The notes beneath the pieces were generated by a model. The model did no database searches and was not told where the DNA came from. It saw nothing but the letters and a program-made list of their open reading frames with translations. The position numbers and the translations under genes are program-made. 64,000 nucleotides of DNA from Microbulbifer harenosus (GTDB taxonomy: Bacteria > Pseudomonadota > Gammaproteobacteria > Pseudomonadales > Cellvibrionaceae). The stretch lies in assembly GCF_005771435.1 (NCBI RefSeq), contig NZ_VANI01000014.1, positions 168,284-232,283 of the forward strand, given 5' to 3'. This document shows positions 36,004 through 44,563 of this stretch, piece by piece (position 1 is the stretch's first letter; each line of letters opens with the position of its first letter).

Positions 36004-38211
36004 TCACTCCCCGAGCCAACGCTCCAGGGTTTCCGACAGACTGTCTTTACTGAGGGGCTTGGTGAGGAAGTCATCCATCCCCGCCGCCAGACAACGCCCC
36101 TCAAACTGCTCTTCCGTGGTACTGGTCAAGGCGATAATCGGCAGACGGTCATCGGGGGAGAACTCACTCTCCCAATGGCGCAGCCGCTCGATGATCTCCG
36201 CACTGTGAGCGGTATTTTGCTGGCAGTCCACCAACAGAAGGTCATAGCTCTTGCCTGGCAACTGGGCGATGGCCGCGTCCACCGACGGCACGACCTCCAC
36301 CTGATATCCCAGCGCCTGCAACATCTCTTCGGTAACTCCCTGGTGCTGGCGGGACTCTTCAATCAATAACAGCTTACGCTTGCGACTGGTCTCCGCACCG
36401 GAGCAGACCACCCGGCGGCTGGTTTTCTTGGCACCGCCGAACAGGCGCACGACCAGCGCATCATGGAATTCTTTGCGAGTCAGCGGGCGCGGCAAATACT
36501 GCGCTTCCGGAGACACTGCGGCGAGCGGCGCAAAATGCTTTTTGTGCCCCAAACTCCCCAGGCACAACAGCGGGAATCTCACTGCAGACTTACCTGAGGC
36601 GGAACTGATCACCTGCGCCACCCCGCTCAGTAGTCTAGAGTCGCTCATGGCCGGCGCCAGAATCACCAACTGCCCTCGCGCCGCAGCCTGCAATAGCTCG
36701 TCAGTGGGCTCGGTACTGCCATCCGCCCAGTTCTTGCTGGTCACTTCCATGCCGAATGACTGCAGCATCTGCGCAATTCCAGTAACGAACAGACCCTTTT
36801 GGTGCAATAGCAGCACCTCTGTGTCCTGCAGGCGCCGATCCGGCTCGAGATAAATACGCTGATTGGGTTCAATCTCGAATTTGATCACCGCGAGATAGCG
36901 GTTGCCGTCGTCTGACGAATGCAATTGCAGGAAACCGCCCATGGCTTCCGCCAATCCCCTCGCAATATTCAGGCTGAGACCGGTCGTGACCTGAGTGGTG
37001 TCCTGCCGCGAAAACGCGCCGAACAATTCGGACTCGTCTGGCAAAATTTCACCGCAGCCGTTATCGCTCAGCTTGACGGTCAACTGCCCTTCCCCGGCGC
37101 TCAGCTGCTCGAATGCGGCCTCACCCCAGAGTTCGCCGCTTTGGGCGATTACCGTCGCAGAGTCCACCAGATTGCGGATCAGCTGGGCGGTCTTGCGATT
37201 GTCGCCAGTCACCATCACTGGCAGATCCTCGCTGATCTGAAAATTGAACTCGAGGCGCTGACGTTGGGCCGCGCGGGCGGCCACTTTGAACGACTTTTCC
37301 AGAGTGCGCACCAGATTGAACGGCGCTCTGCGCAAGTGGATATCCTTGCGGGCCACTCGGGTGAACATCCCTACGTTGTCGACCAGTTTGAGCTGTTGAT
37401 TATTGGCGTATTTCGCCAACCGCAGCCACTCCCGCTGGCGCTCAGACAGCCGGTCGCCCTCCAGTAGCGCCAGCGCACCCAGTGAGTCCGACAGCTGACT
37501 GCGGAACTCCTGCCCCACGTTGACCAGAAACTCATTGGTGACTTCCACCGCGGCATCTGAATTCTTACGTGCCGCGGCAAGCTTGCTTGCCTTTTGCTGC
37601 AACTCCTGCATCGCCGCCACCCGATCCCAGTAGTTTTCCGACTCGCGACGCGCCTGGTGGGCCATCAGCCACACGAAGGCGAGTGTCAGCGCACCGTAAA
37701 TCGCCCCGAGGAGCTCCCCGGTCATAAACCCCTGCAGTGCAACGGGAATCAGGGAAGCCGCAAAAAACCAGGTAAGAAAACGGTAATAAGGTGCGAATAC
37801 CGAAGCCACACTCGCACAGAACACGACCGTGTACAGCCACAGGAATTGGGTGGAAGGTGAAAATCCCAACAGGAATACATGGCAGAACAGAATGATGCCC
37901 CACCAGATAGCGCCAATTGTGGAGGCGAGGAAGTAGCGGTGCCGCCAGCGCTTCGGGCCGGTGGCATAGATTTGTTCAAAGCGGAACACATAGTAGCCGC
38001 GCACCAGAGTGACCAGCACCAGCCCTATGGCCAGGACCAGTACCAGCCTGGGAGCCATACTGCGCAGTTCACCGATGGCAATAGCGATGGCAAATGCCGC
38101 CAGACTGAACAACAAACCCCGGCGACTGTACTTTGCGATGCGGGTATCGGTGTTGCGGCAGACACGACGGTCCTTCTGGACCTTCAGTTCGGGGTGATCA
38201 AATAGCGGCAT
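36004..38211 (-). CDS. Hybrid sensor histidine kinase-like protein with degenerate H-box
   Basis: An inner-membrane protein of 735 residues. Six hydrophobic helices (about 33-195) and a coiled-coil linker precede a HisKA-like region reading FLVNVGQEFRSQL, where the usual SHE is GQE: Gln234 replaces the phospho-acceptor His. The HATPase domain keeps SDNGCGE and TGLSLNIARGL. A degenerate receiver-like domain (about 480-610) follows, then a C-terminal receiver with Asp662, Thr696 and Lys718. The acidic pair at its start is Glu-Glu. Without the His it cannot autophosphorylate in the normal way, though the receiver could still be phosphorylated by another kinase. A signalling role is likely, but the stimulus is unknown. 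It lies convergent to xthA. Confidence 0.88.
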   Translation of the reverse strand: MPLFDHPELKVQKDRRVCRNTDTRIAKYSRRGLLFSLAAFAIAIAIGELRSMAPRLVLVLAIGLVLVTLVRGYYVFRFEQIYATGPKRWRHRYFLASTIGAIWWGIILFCHVFLLGFSPSTQFLWLYTVVFCASVASVFAPYYRFLTWFFAASLIPVALQGFMTGELLGAIYGALTLAFVWLMAHQARRESENYWDRVAAMQELQQKASKLAAARKNSDAAVEVTNEFLVNVGQEFRSQLSDSLGALALLEGDRLSERQREWLRLAKYANNQQLKLVDNVGMFTRVARKDIHLRRAPFNLVRTLEKSFKVAARAAQRQRLEFNFQISEDLPVMVTGDNRKTAQLIRNLVDSATVIAQSGELWGEAAFEQLSAGEGQLTVKLSDNGCGEILPDESELFGAFSRQDTTQVTTGLSLNIARGLAEAMGGFLQLHSSDDGNRYLAVIKFEIEPNQRIYLEPDRRLQDTEVLLLHQKGLFVTGIAQMLQSFGMEVTSKNWADGSTEPTDELLQAAARGQLVILAPAMSDSRLLSGVAQVISSASGKSAVRFPLLCLGSLGHKKHFAPLAAVSPEAQYLPRPLTRKEFHDALVVRLFGGAKKTSRRVVCSGAETSRKRKLLLIEESRQHQGVTEEMLQALGYQVEVVPSVDAAIAQLPGKSYDLLLVDCQQNTAHSAEIIERLRHWESEFSPDDRLPIIALTSTTEEQFEGRCLAAGMDDFLTKPLSKDSLSETLERWLGE

Positions 38212-38280
38212 AAGACAATTCCGGTGAACGCTCCCTGTACCCAGTCCCGCGCGGATGGCGCAGGGGCAGCGACTGAGGCC

Positions 38281-38490
38281 TTACTGGCCGCCCAATCCCA
38301 TAACTTCAACCAGTACGGTTTTCACCACAAAGCCCAGCAAACCCAGGCCAAGGGCGATAAACAGGATAAAAGTCCCAAAGCGCCCCGCTTTGGACTCCTT
38401 GGCCAGATTCCACACGATAAAGATCATGAACAGGATCAGGCCGCCAATTCCCAGCACCAGGGAGTACTCTTCAAACAGCTCAAAGCTCAT
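38281..38490 (-). CDS. DUF2788 family small membrane protein
   Basis: A 69-residue protein with two hydrophobic segments around the conserved FIVWNLAKESKAGRFGTF centre, which I recognise as the DUF2788 pattern of pseudomonads and relatives. Function unknown. It is 69 bases upstream of the sensor kinase gene on the same strand, so the two may be co-transcribed. Confidence 0.85.
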   Translation of the reverse strand: MSFELFEEYSLVLGIGGLILFMIFIVWNLAKESKAGRFGTFILFIALGLGLLGFVVKTVLVEVMGLGGQ

Positions 38491-38631
38491 GGCACAAATT
38501 TTCCGCTTCGGTTTCCGGACTCAAAACACCCCCGACGTCCAGCAGCCGGAGAAAAATTGGCGCGTATTGTATAGGAGGTATTGGTACGAAACCACGAATT
38601 AGCGGCAGATGGGAAATGGATCGCCGAGTAC

Positions 38632-38901
38632 TCACGCGCCTTGATAATAGTCACTGTCGTCGACACGGGTACCACATTTAATGCGGCGGACCTCCCGGTC
38701 CCGGTAGCGGCTGTCGTGCCAACAGCGCGGCAGCGCCTCGCCAGACAGGAATTGCAGTTGCGCCTTGTCGAATACCTCAGGATCCTGCACCTCCTCCCCC
38801 CAGAGATAGCGTCCGACCACGGTCAGCTCATAAGGATTGGTAAGGGTAACAACATCGGCAACGTCGACAAGATGGTTGGTTCCGGAATCTCTTAACAGCA
38901 T
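38632..38901 (-). CDS. Small conserved protein of unknown function
   Basis: An 89-residue, polar, non-membrane protein. The LTNPYELTVVGRYLWGEEVQD core and SGEALPRCWHDSRYRD end recall a short conserved family in pseudomonads and relatives, sometimes labelled acetyltransferase without evidence of activity. No cysteine pair or catalytic motif beyond the single C-x-H. It precedes the DUF2788 gene on the same strand. Confidence 0.65.
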   Translation of the reverse strand: MLLRDSGTNHLVDVADVVTLTNPYELTVVGRYLWGEEVQDPEVFDKAQLQFLSGEALPRCWHDSRYRDREVRRIKCGTRVDDSDYYQGA

Positions 38902-39249
38902 TATCGGCCCCTATATCGTATCAGTACCCCTGAGTATAGGGAGAATCCGGCGCCATCTCCGCTGGAATTTCGCACCGAGCTTGCACTGTATCAGGCGCAA
39001 AGCCCTCCGTCGGAACGACAAAGAACCCAAAAAACCAGATCCTCCCCCTGAAAGAATCAACCAAAAGAACAAAAAAATAGAAAGGTTGAACGAAAGAAGG
39101 CCCTTAAAAACGGAAGGAAGCATTTGAGGGCCCGCAACGGGAAGCGTACAGGCCACTCTTCCAGGACTGCCGCGGCAGAAGCCTTTGCGCAGCCCAGCCA
39201 CCAGCAGATTTACGCCGCGCGCACCCCCTCAGCGGAACAGCGCTCGGAG
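38902..39249. other. Intergenic region between gspM and the small conserved gene (348 bases)
   Basis: No gene called. It holds a perfect 12-base palindrome CTGCCGCGGCAG (39167-39178) and a purine-rich A tract (39050-39115). Read on the minus strand past gspM, GGCCCT and AGGGCC (around 39092-39132) flank a long loop and a pyrimidine stretch, a weak terminator at best. Confidence 0.5.
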
Positions 39250-39783
39250 TCACCGTTCCAGCGTCAGGCGCGCAGACACCATCCCCTCTTCGGCTAGAGC
39301 GTCAACACTGACGGAGCGGATGATAAAGCGCTGTTGCAACAGTGTGTTGAGCCAGGGCTGTAGATCCTGGTAGCGGGCTTCGTCAATCCAGAGGCGGATA
39401 CGCCCATCCCCCTCGGGCTCAAATCGCTTGATCGTGACCTTGTGGTTGTTGGCCGCGGCCGTCACTCGCTGCAACAGCGTCCCCTGGCCCTGAGCTTCGC
39501 CACCACTGCTGCGCTGAATGCGCTCGAGCTGCGGACGCTGCTGCTCAATCCACGCCAATAGCTCCCGCGACTGCTCAGCTTCCGCGCGGGCATTGTCAAA
39601 GAATGACTGCGCCGGCTTGAACAGCCCAAATACGATGAATATGGCGCCAAGGAATAACCCCAGCATTCCCAGCGCGCGCTGGTCGTTGGCGGGCAGAGCC
39701 GCCCACTTCCGCCGCCACTGTTCAATGGTCTGTTTCATATTGATTGGTTGATCATCATTCTGGTTACTTGGCATACCCGGCAA
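39250..39783 (-). CDS. gspM: Type II secretion system protein M
   Basis: Inner-membrane platform protein of 177 residues: one helix near 40-60 (LGMLGLFLGAIFIVFGL) and a periplasmic ferredoxin-like domain with a coiled-coil start. It pairs with GspL. Last gene of the gsp operon here. No gspN follows. An inner ATG at 39738 (MKQTIEQWRRKW) is a possible start that matches the family better. Confidence 0.9.
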   Translation of the reverse strand: MPGMPSNQNDDQPINMKQTIEQWRRKWAALPANDQRALGMLGLFLGAIFIVFGLFKPAQSFFDNARAEAEQSRELLAWIEQQRPQLERIQRSSGGEAQGQGTLLQRVTAAANNHKVTIKRFEPEGDGRIRLWIDEARYQDLQPWLNTLLQQRFIIRSVSVDALAEEGMVSARLTLER

Positions 39784-39803
39784 GCGACGGCCGAGGTAAG
39801 GAT

Positions 39804-41180
39804 TCAGCGCAGCCGGATACGGCCGGATACGCCATCTTCCAGTTCATTCGCCGCGAGCAGCTCGGCCTTGAACTGGCTGCCGCCATTGAGCTTGCCGACT
39901 ACCGTATCCAGCTGCCCGAGATTGGCGGCACGCAACTGCAACACCAGCTCTCCACGATTGCCATCGAAACGCAGTGACTGCAGCTTCAGCTCTCCCGCTT
40001 TGCCGGAGTTCCATACGGTGCTCAGTTGCTGTAACTGACTGGCAAATTCGCCGCCGCCCCCGGATGCCTGATTTAGATAGCCAGTGACCTGGCGGCGCAG
40101 ATCCGCACTGGGGGAATCACCGGGGAAAATCTCGCTGAACAGATTGCGGGCGGCGTCATCTGCCCGGCCGGCCTGTACGCTGTAATAGATTCCACCGCCC
40201 ACAAAGAAGATCAGCTGAAGTACAAAGCAGGCCGCAACGGCGATCGCCGGCTTCATCCACCAGGGACCAGCGTCGGTTTTGCGGGAAATCTGGTAATCCC
40301 CGGTCAACAGGTTGCCCGGAACCGTATTGCCCTGAGCGTTCAGCCACGTCGCCTCCGGCCCATCCTCAGTCACCTGCACGTCGCCCAATTGCTGAAACGT
40401 GGCTAGTTCCAGCTCGGTGGCATTTCCAAGCACGCGCAAGGACGTTACCTGATCACGGCTAGCGGAAGATTCATCCTCAGCATCCTGCGCAAACAGGCTC
40501 TCGGCAATGATCCCGGCAAGCGGGCGACTAACCGTCAGACCGCGCCCGGCGGCATGCCAAAAGTGTGCGCTGTCACGCTCCAGCCAGATCGCAGACTCGG
40601 CGCCAGCAAGCAATCGGTACTCAGGGATGGCCGCAATCACCGGCCAGCCGAGGCGCTCAAGCTGATGCTTGAGTATGCGAAGCTTTTCGCTGGCGACCGC
40701 CATTACGCAGCAGAGATCACCTGCCACCGGCTCGCAGACAAAGTGCAGGTCATCCACATCTTCCGCCAGCTGCTCTTCGACCATATAGCCAAGTGCGCTG
40801 CTCTGACGCCGCGCCGCGCGGGGCACCACCTCGAGGCCACTCCAGACCCAACTGCCAGGCAGGACCAGCACCGCTTGCTCGGCGGGCTCAAACGCAAGCA
40901 ACGTCTCCGCAGATGGGGATGATTCATCTCCGGCTTCCGCCGTGTCGACAGCCCCGCCCTCTGTTGCCCCGTCTGAGTCGGCCGCCACCGCCACCCCAGG
41001 CATAGAATCAACTTCTTCAGGGACAAATGCCCGCTGGAACTCGTCGTCGGTGGCAACCGTGCACCAGCCGCCGGGTTGCCAACACTGCAGGAGCACGCTG
41101 CCAGCGGGCAGCGCCCGGTCACCGGCGTGCGCGCCGGCACCCGGCTCCCACAGGCGCAATAATTTCAGTTCCTGGCTCAA
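39804..41180 (-). CDS. gspL: Type II secretion system protein L
   Basis: A protein of 458 residues linking the GspE ATPase to the membrane. The N-terminal two-thirds is the cytoplasmic actin-like domain (LAFEPAEQAVLVLPGSWVWSG region), then one helix (AIAVAACFVLQLIFFVGG, about 310-330) and a periplasmic domain. An acidic, Ala/Glu-rich insert (around residues 65-90) is low complexity. It begins directly after gspK with almost no gap. Confidence 0.93.
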   Translation of the reverse strand: MSQELKLLRLWEPGAGAHAGDRALPAGSVLLQCWQPGGWCTVATDDEFQRAFVPEEVDSMPGVAVAADSDGATEGGAVDTAEAGDESSPSAETLLAFEPAEQAVLVLPGSWVWSGLEVVPRAARRQSSALGYMVEEQLAEDVDDLHFVCEPVAGDLCCVMAVASEKLRILKHQLERLGWPVIAAIPEYRLLAGAESAIWLERDSAHFWHAAGRGLTVSRPLAGIIAESLFAQDAEDESSASRDQVTSLRVLGNATELELATFQQLGDVQVTEDGPEATWLNAQGNTVPGNLLTGDYQISRKTDAGPWWMKPAIAVAACFVLQLIFFVGGGIYYSVQAGRADDAARNLFSEIFPGDSPSADLRRQVTGYLNQASGGGGEFASQLQQLSTVWNSGKAGELKLQSLRFDGNRGELVLQLRAANLGQLDTVVGKLNGGSQFKAELLAANELEDGVSGRIRLR

Positions 41181-42155
41181 TCAATCCCCCAGTAATTCCT
41201 GCAAAAACTGCCCGGAAAATTCACGCCGCTGGCGCTGTATCACTTTCACACGGCCGGTTCTGGTATCCAGTTTCAATATCGACTCCCAGTACTGGCGATG
41301 CTCAAGCCCCAACTGCACCGCGATATGCGCGACATAATACGCGCTGTTGAAATCCACTTCCCCCCCGCCGGAGATCCCGAACCCGGACAGATCCGACATC
41401 TGCGCAAAGGGGGTGCCGCTTTCCCGCTGCGTAATCAGCCCGGGAATATTTGCGCTCGGGAATATGGCCTCCAGCAGTTCCTGGGAAGCAGTATTCGCAT
41501 TGACCTTGGTGCCCGCTTCCGGGAGCGCGCACAGCTGCGGCTCGATCAGTCGCCACTCTTCGGCTTCCAGCCCCTGTACGGCACTCAGTTCAGACACATC
41601 GGTAATCAGGGTGTCCGGGGTGCGATGCGCCAGCTCCAATCCTAGATAGCCGGTATCTTCAGTGTCCGATGCCAGAGGCGTGTCGCCTGGATCGACCCAA
41701 TCCTCGATGGCCAACGCACTTTCTTGGCGCCCACCCAGGTTGCGCACCAGGCGCTTCAGAATTTCACTGCTCTCATTACTGCCGCCGCCAGCTCGACGCA
41801 GAGTTAAATTATTTACATTAAAACATGCCTGCATGTCTTTGATTTGTATGCGTATTTTCCCGTTACTCGGATTGAATTCCGCCAGCCGTTGGGCCCAAGC
41901 CTCCGCCAAATTGTCACTGGCATTGCCGGCATTGCGATCTTCCTCGAAGTCCTTCTCCAGCGCGATGATGGCCCAGGCCTCGGCGCCCTGAACGAATTCT
42001 GCCAGCTGGGTATTGGCGAGGATCGCGCTGGTGCGGGAAATCGCCAGGCGATTGCGGGTCACTGCATGGGTAACCGCGGCAATGGCAATGACCATGACCA
42101 GCAGCACGGTGATCAGCGCGACGCCGCGCTGCTTTAGGAGACCGGCGCGCATCAC
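41181..42155 (-). CDS. gspK: Type II secretion system minor pseudopilin K
   Basis: Minor pseudopilin of 324 residues that forms the tip complex with GspI and GspJ. The prepilin-like N-terminus is KQRGVALITVLLVMVIAIAA (Gly cleavage site, though GspK lacks the Glu5 of others). A large globular part follows, with the ALAIEDWVDPGDTP and NANTASQELLEAIFP segments typical of GspK. It overlaps gspJ by four bases. Confidence 0.93.
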   Translation of the reverse strand: MMRAGLLKQRGVALITVLLVMVIAIAAVTHAVTRNRLAISRTSAILANTQLAEFVQGAEAWAIIALEKDFEEDRNAGNASDNLAEAWAQRLAEFNPSNGKIRIQIKDMQACFNVNNLTLRRAGGGSNESSEILKRLVRNLGGRQESALAIEDWVDPGDTPLASDTEDTGYLGLELAHRTPDTLITDVSELSAVQGLEAEEWRLIEPQLCALPEAGTKVNANTASQELLEAIFPSANIPGLITQRESGTPFAQMSDLSGFGISGGGEVDFNSAYYVAHIAVQLGLEHRQYWESILKLDTRTGRVKVIQRQRREFSGQFLQELLGD

Positions 42156-43018
42156 TGCGAATCCCCCGGGTTTTCACTGCCCTCGCCGTCCCTGCCACTG
42201 CCACCGCTGTCGCCACGATCGCCATCGTCGCCAGTACTGTCTTCCCCGGTACTGTCTTCCCCGGTACTGCCTCCCCCGTTGCCGTCTTCGCCATTTTCAC
42301 CACCGCTGCCGCCACCGGAACCCGAGCCACTGCCCGATTCGATAACGTATTCAGGCAGTGAAAACACGCGCCGCATCTCACCGGCACTGCGAGTCAACAG
42401 GGTAATTTCGATCGCTTCGGGGAGCCGCAGGTCTGCTTCACCGGGTGTGGTAGTGGACGATGCTGGCGGCCACTGAGCCAGCCAGACCTGGGTATCGGGA
42501 TCGTAGTAACGCACATTGAGATCGAGAATCCCGTCGAGAATGGGTTCCGCGACGGGTTCCGAGTCCGGCCCCCGGTCAAGAACCCGCCAGCGGCTGCGCA
42601 ACAGCAGCGCAGTATCGTCGTCCTCATTGATCTCGCGCCCGCGCACCGAGTCCTCTTCCGGGTAGCCAATACCGTAGTGCAGACGCAACAGGTTGCCGCG
42701 GGGTTCACCGGTCAGATTGGCGGCGCCCAGGCGGGTAAACTCGAATTCGTTGGCCACACCCTGAAACGCCGGCTCATAACCGCTGTACGCGTTCTTCACC
42801 GGGCGCACGGTCAACTGCCGCAGGTCGTCATCCAACCGGTACATGGCCATGGACAGGCGGCGCATCTCTTCAGCGCGCCCGGTGAGTACGCGGTCGGTGG
42901 TGAAAAAGGACTCCAACAGAGAATATGAGCCGATACCGATGATCGTCACGATCACCAGTACCACCATGACTTCTATGAGCGTGAAGCCGCGACTGCGACC
43001 CAGGTGCGGGCTGCTCAT
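42152..43018 (-). CDS. gspJ: Type II secretion system minor pseudopilin J, with a Gly/Asp/Ser-rich tail
   Basis: Pseudopilin of 288 residues with cleavage motif RGFTLIEVMVV and a globular domain to about residue 225. After VFSLPEYVIESG it carries about 60 residues of Gly, Ser, Asp and Glu, including STGED repeats. GspJ is usually near 200-230 residues, so the tail is an addition. At DNA level it is a short imperfect repeat of the TACTGTCTTCCCCGG unit (around 42235-42275, plus-strand reading). It overlaps gspI and gspK by four bases each. Confidence 0.92.
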   Translation of the reverse strand: MSSPHLGRSRGFTLIEVMVVLVIVTIIGIGSYSLLESFFTTDRVLTGRAEEMRRLSMAMYRLDDDLRQLTVRPVKNAYSGYEPAFQGVANEFEFTRLGAANLTGEPRGNLLRLHYGIGYPEEDSVRGREINEDDDTALLLRSRWRVLDRGPDSEPVAEPILDGILDLNVRYYDPDTQVWLAQWPPASSTTTPGEADLRLPEAIEITLLTRSAGEMRRVFSLPEYVIESGSGSGSGGGSGGENGEDGNGGGSTGEDSTGEDSTGDDGDRGDSGGSGRDGEGSENPGDSQ

Positions 43019-43431
43019 GAGCTCACCGCTGTGGGGTCGGCCTGAGCGACCCAGGAATCAATGGTGAGAATCGGCGGTTTGTCCGGCCAGCCCACCTGCA
43101 CGACGATATGGCGCATGCGGGGTTCGCTGGTAGCTTTCACTTCGGCACTGACCTGCCACTCGCGCTCAGACAACACCATCCTTTCCGTCTTCTTGCCGAT
43201 AGGCGGCCAATCGGTGCGCAAGCGAATTTCCGCCAGCGCCTGCTGCGCCACCCAGTTGGCGGCAAGGCGCTCTTCCAGCGCCGTCTGTTGTCTCACGCTG
43301 TCCTGCATAGTCTTCAGGACACTCGCGGCAATTACCCCGAAAATCACCAGGGCGACCAGCACCTCAACCAGCGTGAAACCACGCTGGGCATCTGGGGCAC
43401 AAGAGCGGGCAAAACGGGGCTCAGTAATCAT
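43015..43431 (-). CDS. gspI: Type II secretion system minor pseudopilin I
   Basis: Pseudopilin of 138 residues with cleavage motif RGFTLVEVLVALVIFG near residue 18. The ATG at 43431 is preferred over 43458, which has no Shine-Dalgarno. It overlaps gspH by 11 bases and gspJ by four. GspI nucleates the tip complex with GspJ and GspK. Confidence 0.92.
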   Translation of the reverse strand: MITEPRFARSCAPDAQRGFTLVEVLVALVIFGVIAASVLKTMQDSVRQQTALEERLAANWVAQQALAEIRLRTDWPPIGKKTERMVLSEREWQVSAEVKATSEPRMRHIVVQVGWPDKPPILTIDSWVAQADPTAVSS

Positions 43432-44032
43432 CCGCCTGCCACTCCAGTTCCATACCATTCAGCGTGCTGTAGGAAATAATCGCGCCTCGGTCGATGTCAC
43501 CGTCTCTCAACAAAAAGAAACCGATCTCTACCGGCAACACCTCTCCACTGGAGAGCGCGGCAAACTGCGGCAGCAACTCTTTCTCGTCTTTCTTACCGCG
43601 CGAGCCACTACTGCTGCTACTGCTGCGCTTTCCGCCGAAGCTCGACTGCTCACTGCCGGGTAGATCCGTCTGCGACAACACCTCAATACGCATGTTGGGC
43701 GGCACCTCATGGGCAGTAAAACGACGGGCGTTGTTGGCGTTCGGCACGGCAGAAAAGTCAATCTCCTGCCACTTCATGGTGCTGGAGTCGTAGCGCACCA
43801 CCTGGTAGCTGCGCTCTTCAAACACCACCCCGTAATGGGCCTTGTCGATCAGCGCTCGATCCGCCACCAGATTGAGAAGGTTACCAAGCCGCTGGACCTC
43901 TCCGGTCCAGTGACGGCTGTCGGTATTGTTCAGCGACAGCGTCGCCATACCCGCCAGTGAGGCGATGATCACGATCACCACCAACAGTTCGATCAGGGTA
44001 AACCCCTGCTGATACCGGGCGACAGCGCGCAT
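43421..44032 (-). CDS. gspH: Type II secretion system minor pseudopilin H
   Basis: Pseudopilin of 203 residues, longer than usual, with cleavage motif QGFTLIELLVVIVIIASLAG at residue 9. Around residues 135-160 it has a Ser- and Lys-rich insert (SFGGKRSSSSSSG, then RGKKDEKELL) that is likely a disordered loop and explains the extra length. GspH links the tip complex to the GspG shaft. Confidence 0.9.
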   Translation of the reverse strand: MRAVARYQQGFTLIELLVVIVIIASLAGMATLSLNNTDSRHWTGEVQRLGNLLNLVADRALIDKAHYGVVFEERSYQVVRYDSSTMKWQEIDFSAVPNANNARRFTAHEVPPNMRIEVLSQTDLPGSEQSSFGGKRSSSSSSGSRGKKDEKELLPQFAALSSGEVLPVEIGFFLLRDGDIDRGAIISYSTLNGMELEWQADDY

Positions 44033-44050
44033 GGGGGAGCCGAGTCAGAC

Positions 44051-44479
44051 TCAGAGTTCGGAGGCGACGAGGTCAGCGGACTCGCCTTCACCGCCCGGCT
44101 TGCCATCTGCCCCAAGGCTGAACAGATCGTAGGGGCCGGAGCTACCGGGGCTGATGTACTGGTACTCGTTGCCCCAAGGATCTTTCGGCGCTTTCTTCAG
44201 ATAGGGTTCATTCCAGTTCTTGGCCTCCGGGAAACCGGACGGTTTGGTCACCAGCGCCTCCAGCCCCTGATCAGAACTCGGGTAGACAAAGTTGTCCATG
44301 CGGTACATGTCCAAGGCGGTGGAAATAGCCCGCAGATCTACGGTAGCGGCCTTGACCCGCGCCTCGCCGGTACGGCCCATGATATTCGGCACTACGAGTG
44401 CGCCCAGCACACCCAGAATCACGATTACCACCATGATCTCGATCAGGGTAAAGCCCCTGCTCTTGCGCATGTTTTTCAT
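44051..44479 (-). CDS. gspG: Type II secretion system major pseudopilin G
   Basis: Major pseudopilin of 142 residues, the normal size. The ATG at 44479 has GAGG about 7 bases upstream and gives MKNMRKSRGFTLIEIMVVIV; the frame continues to 44533, but that start would give an abnormal prepeptide. C-terminal calcium-site segments (YLKKAPKDPWGNEYQYISPG and DLFSLGADGKPGGEG) are present. It polymerises into the pseudopilus. Confidence 0.95.
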   Translation of the reverse strand: MKNMRKSRGFTLIEIMVVIVILGVLGALVVPNIMGRTGEARVKAATVDLRAISTALDMYRMDNFVYPSSDQGLEALVTKPSGFPEAKNWNEPYLKKAPKDPWGNEYQYISPGSSGPYDLFSLGADGKPGGEGESADLVASEL

Positions 44480-44563
44480 CTTCCACCTCGCTATAAAGGA
44501 TTGTGCAGCAACAAGCTGTGTACTTTGCCGCATTGCTCGTCTTTTGAACAGATCTGAAGGCCG

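Noticed and set aside
38911..39201. 96-codon minus-strand frame after gspM
   Set aside because: No family resemblance, no Shine-Dalgarno, and odd composition; treated as intergenic. It is not gspN.
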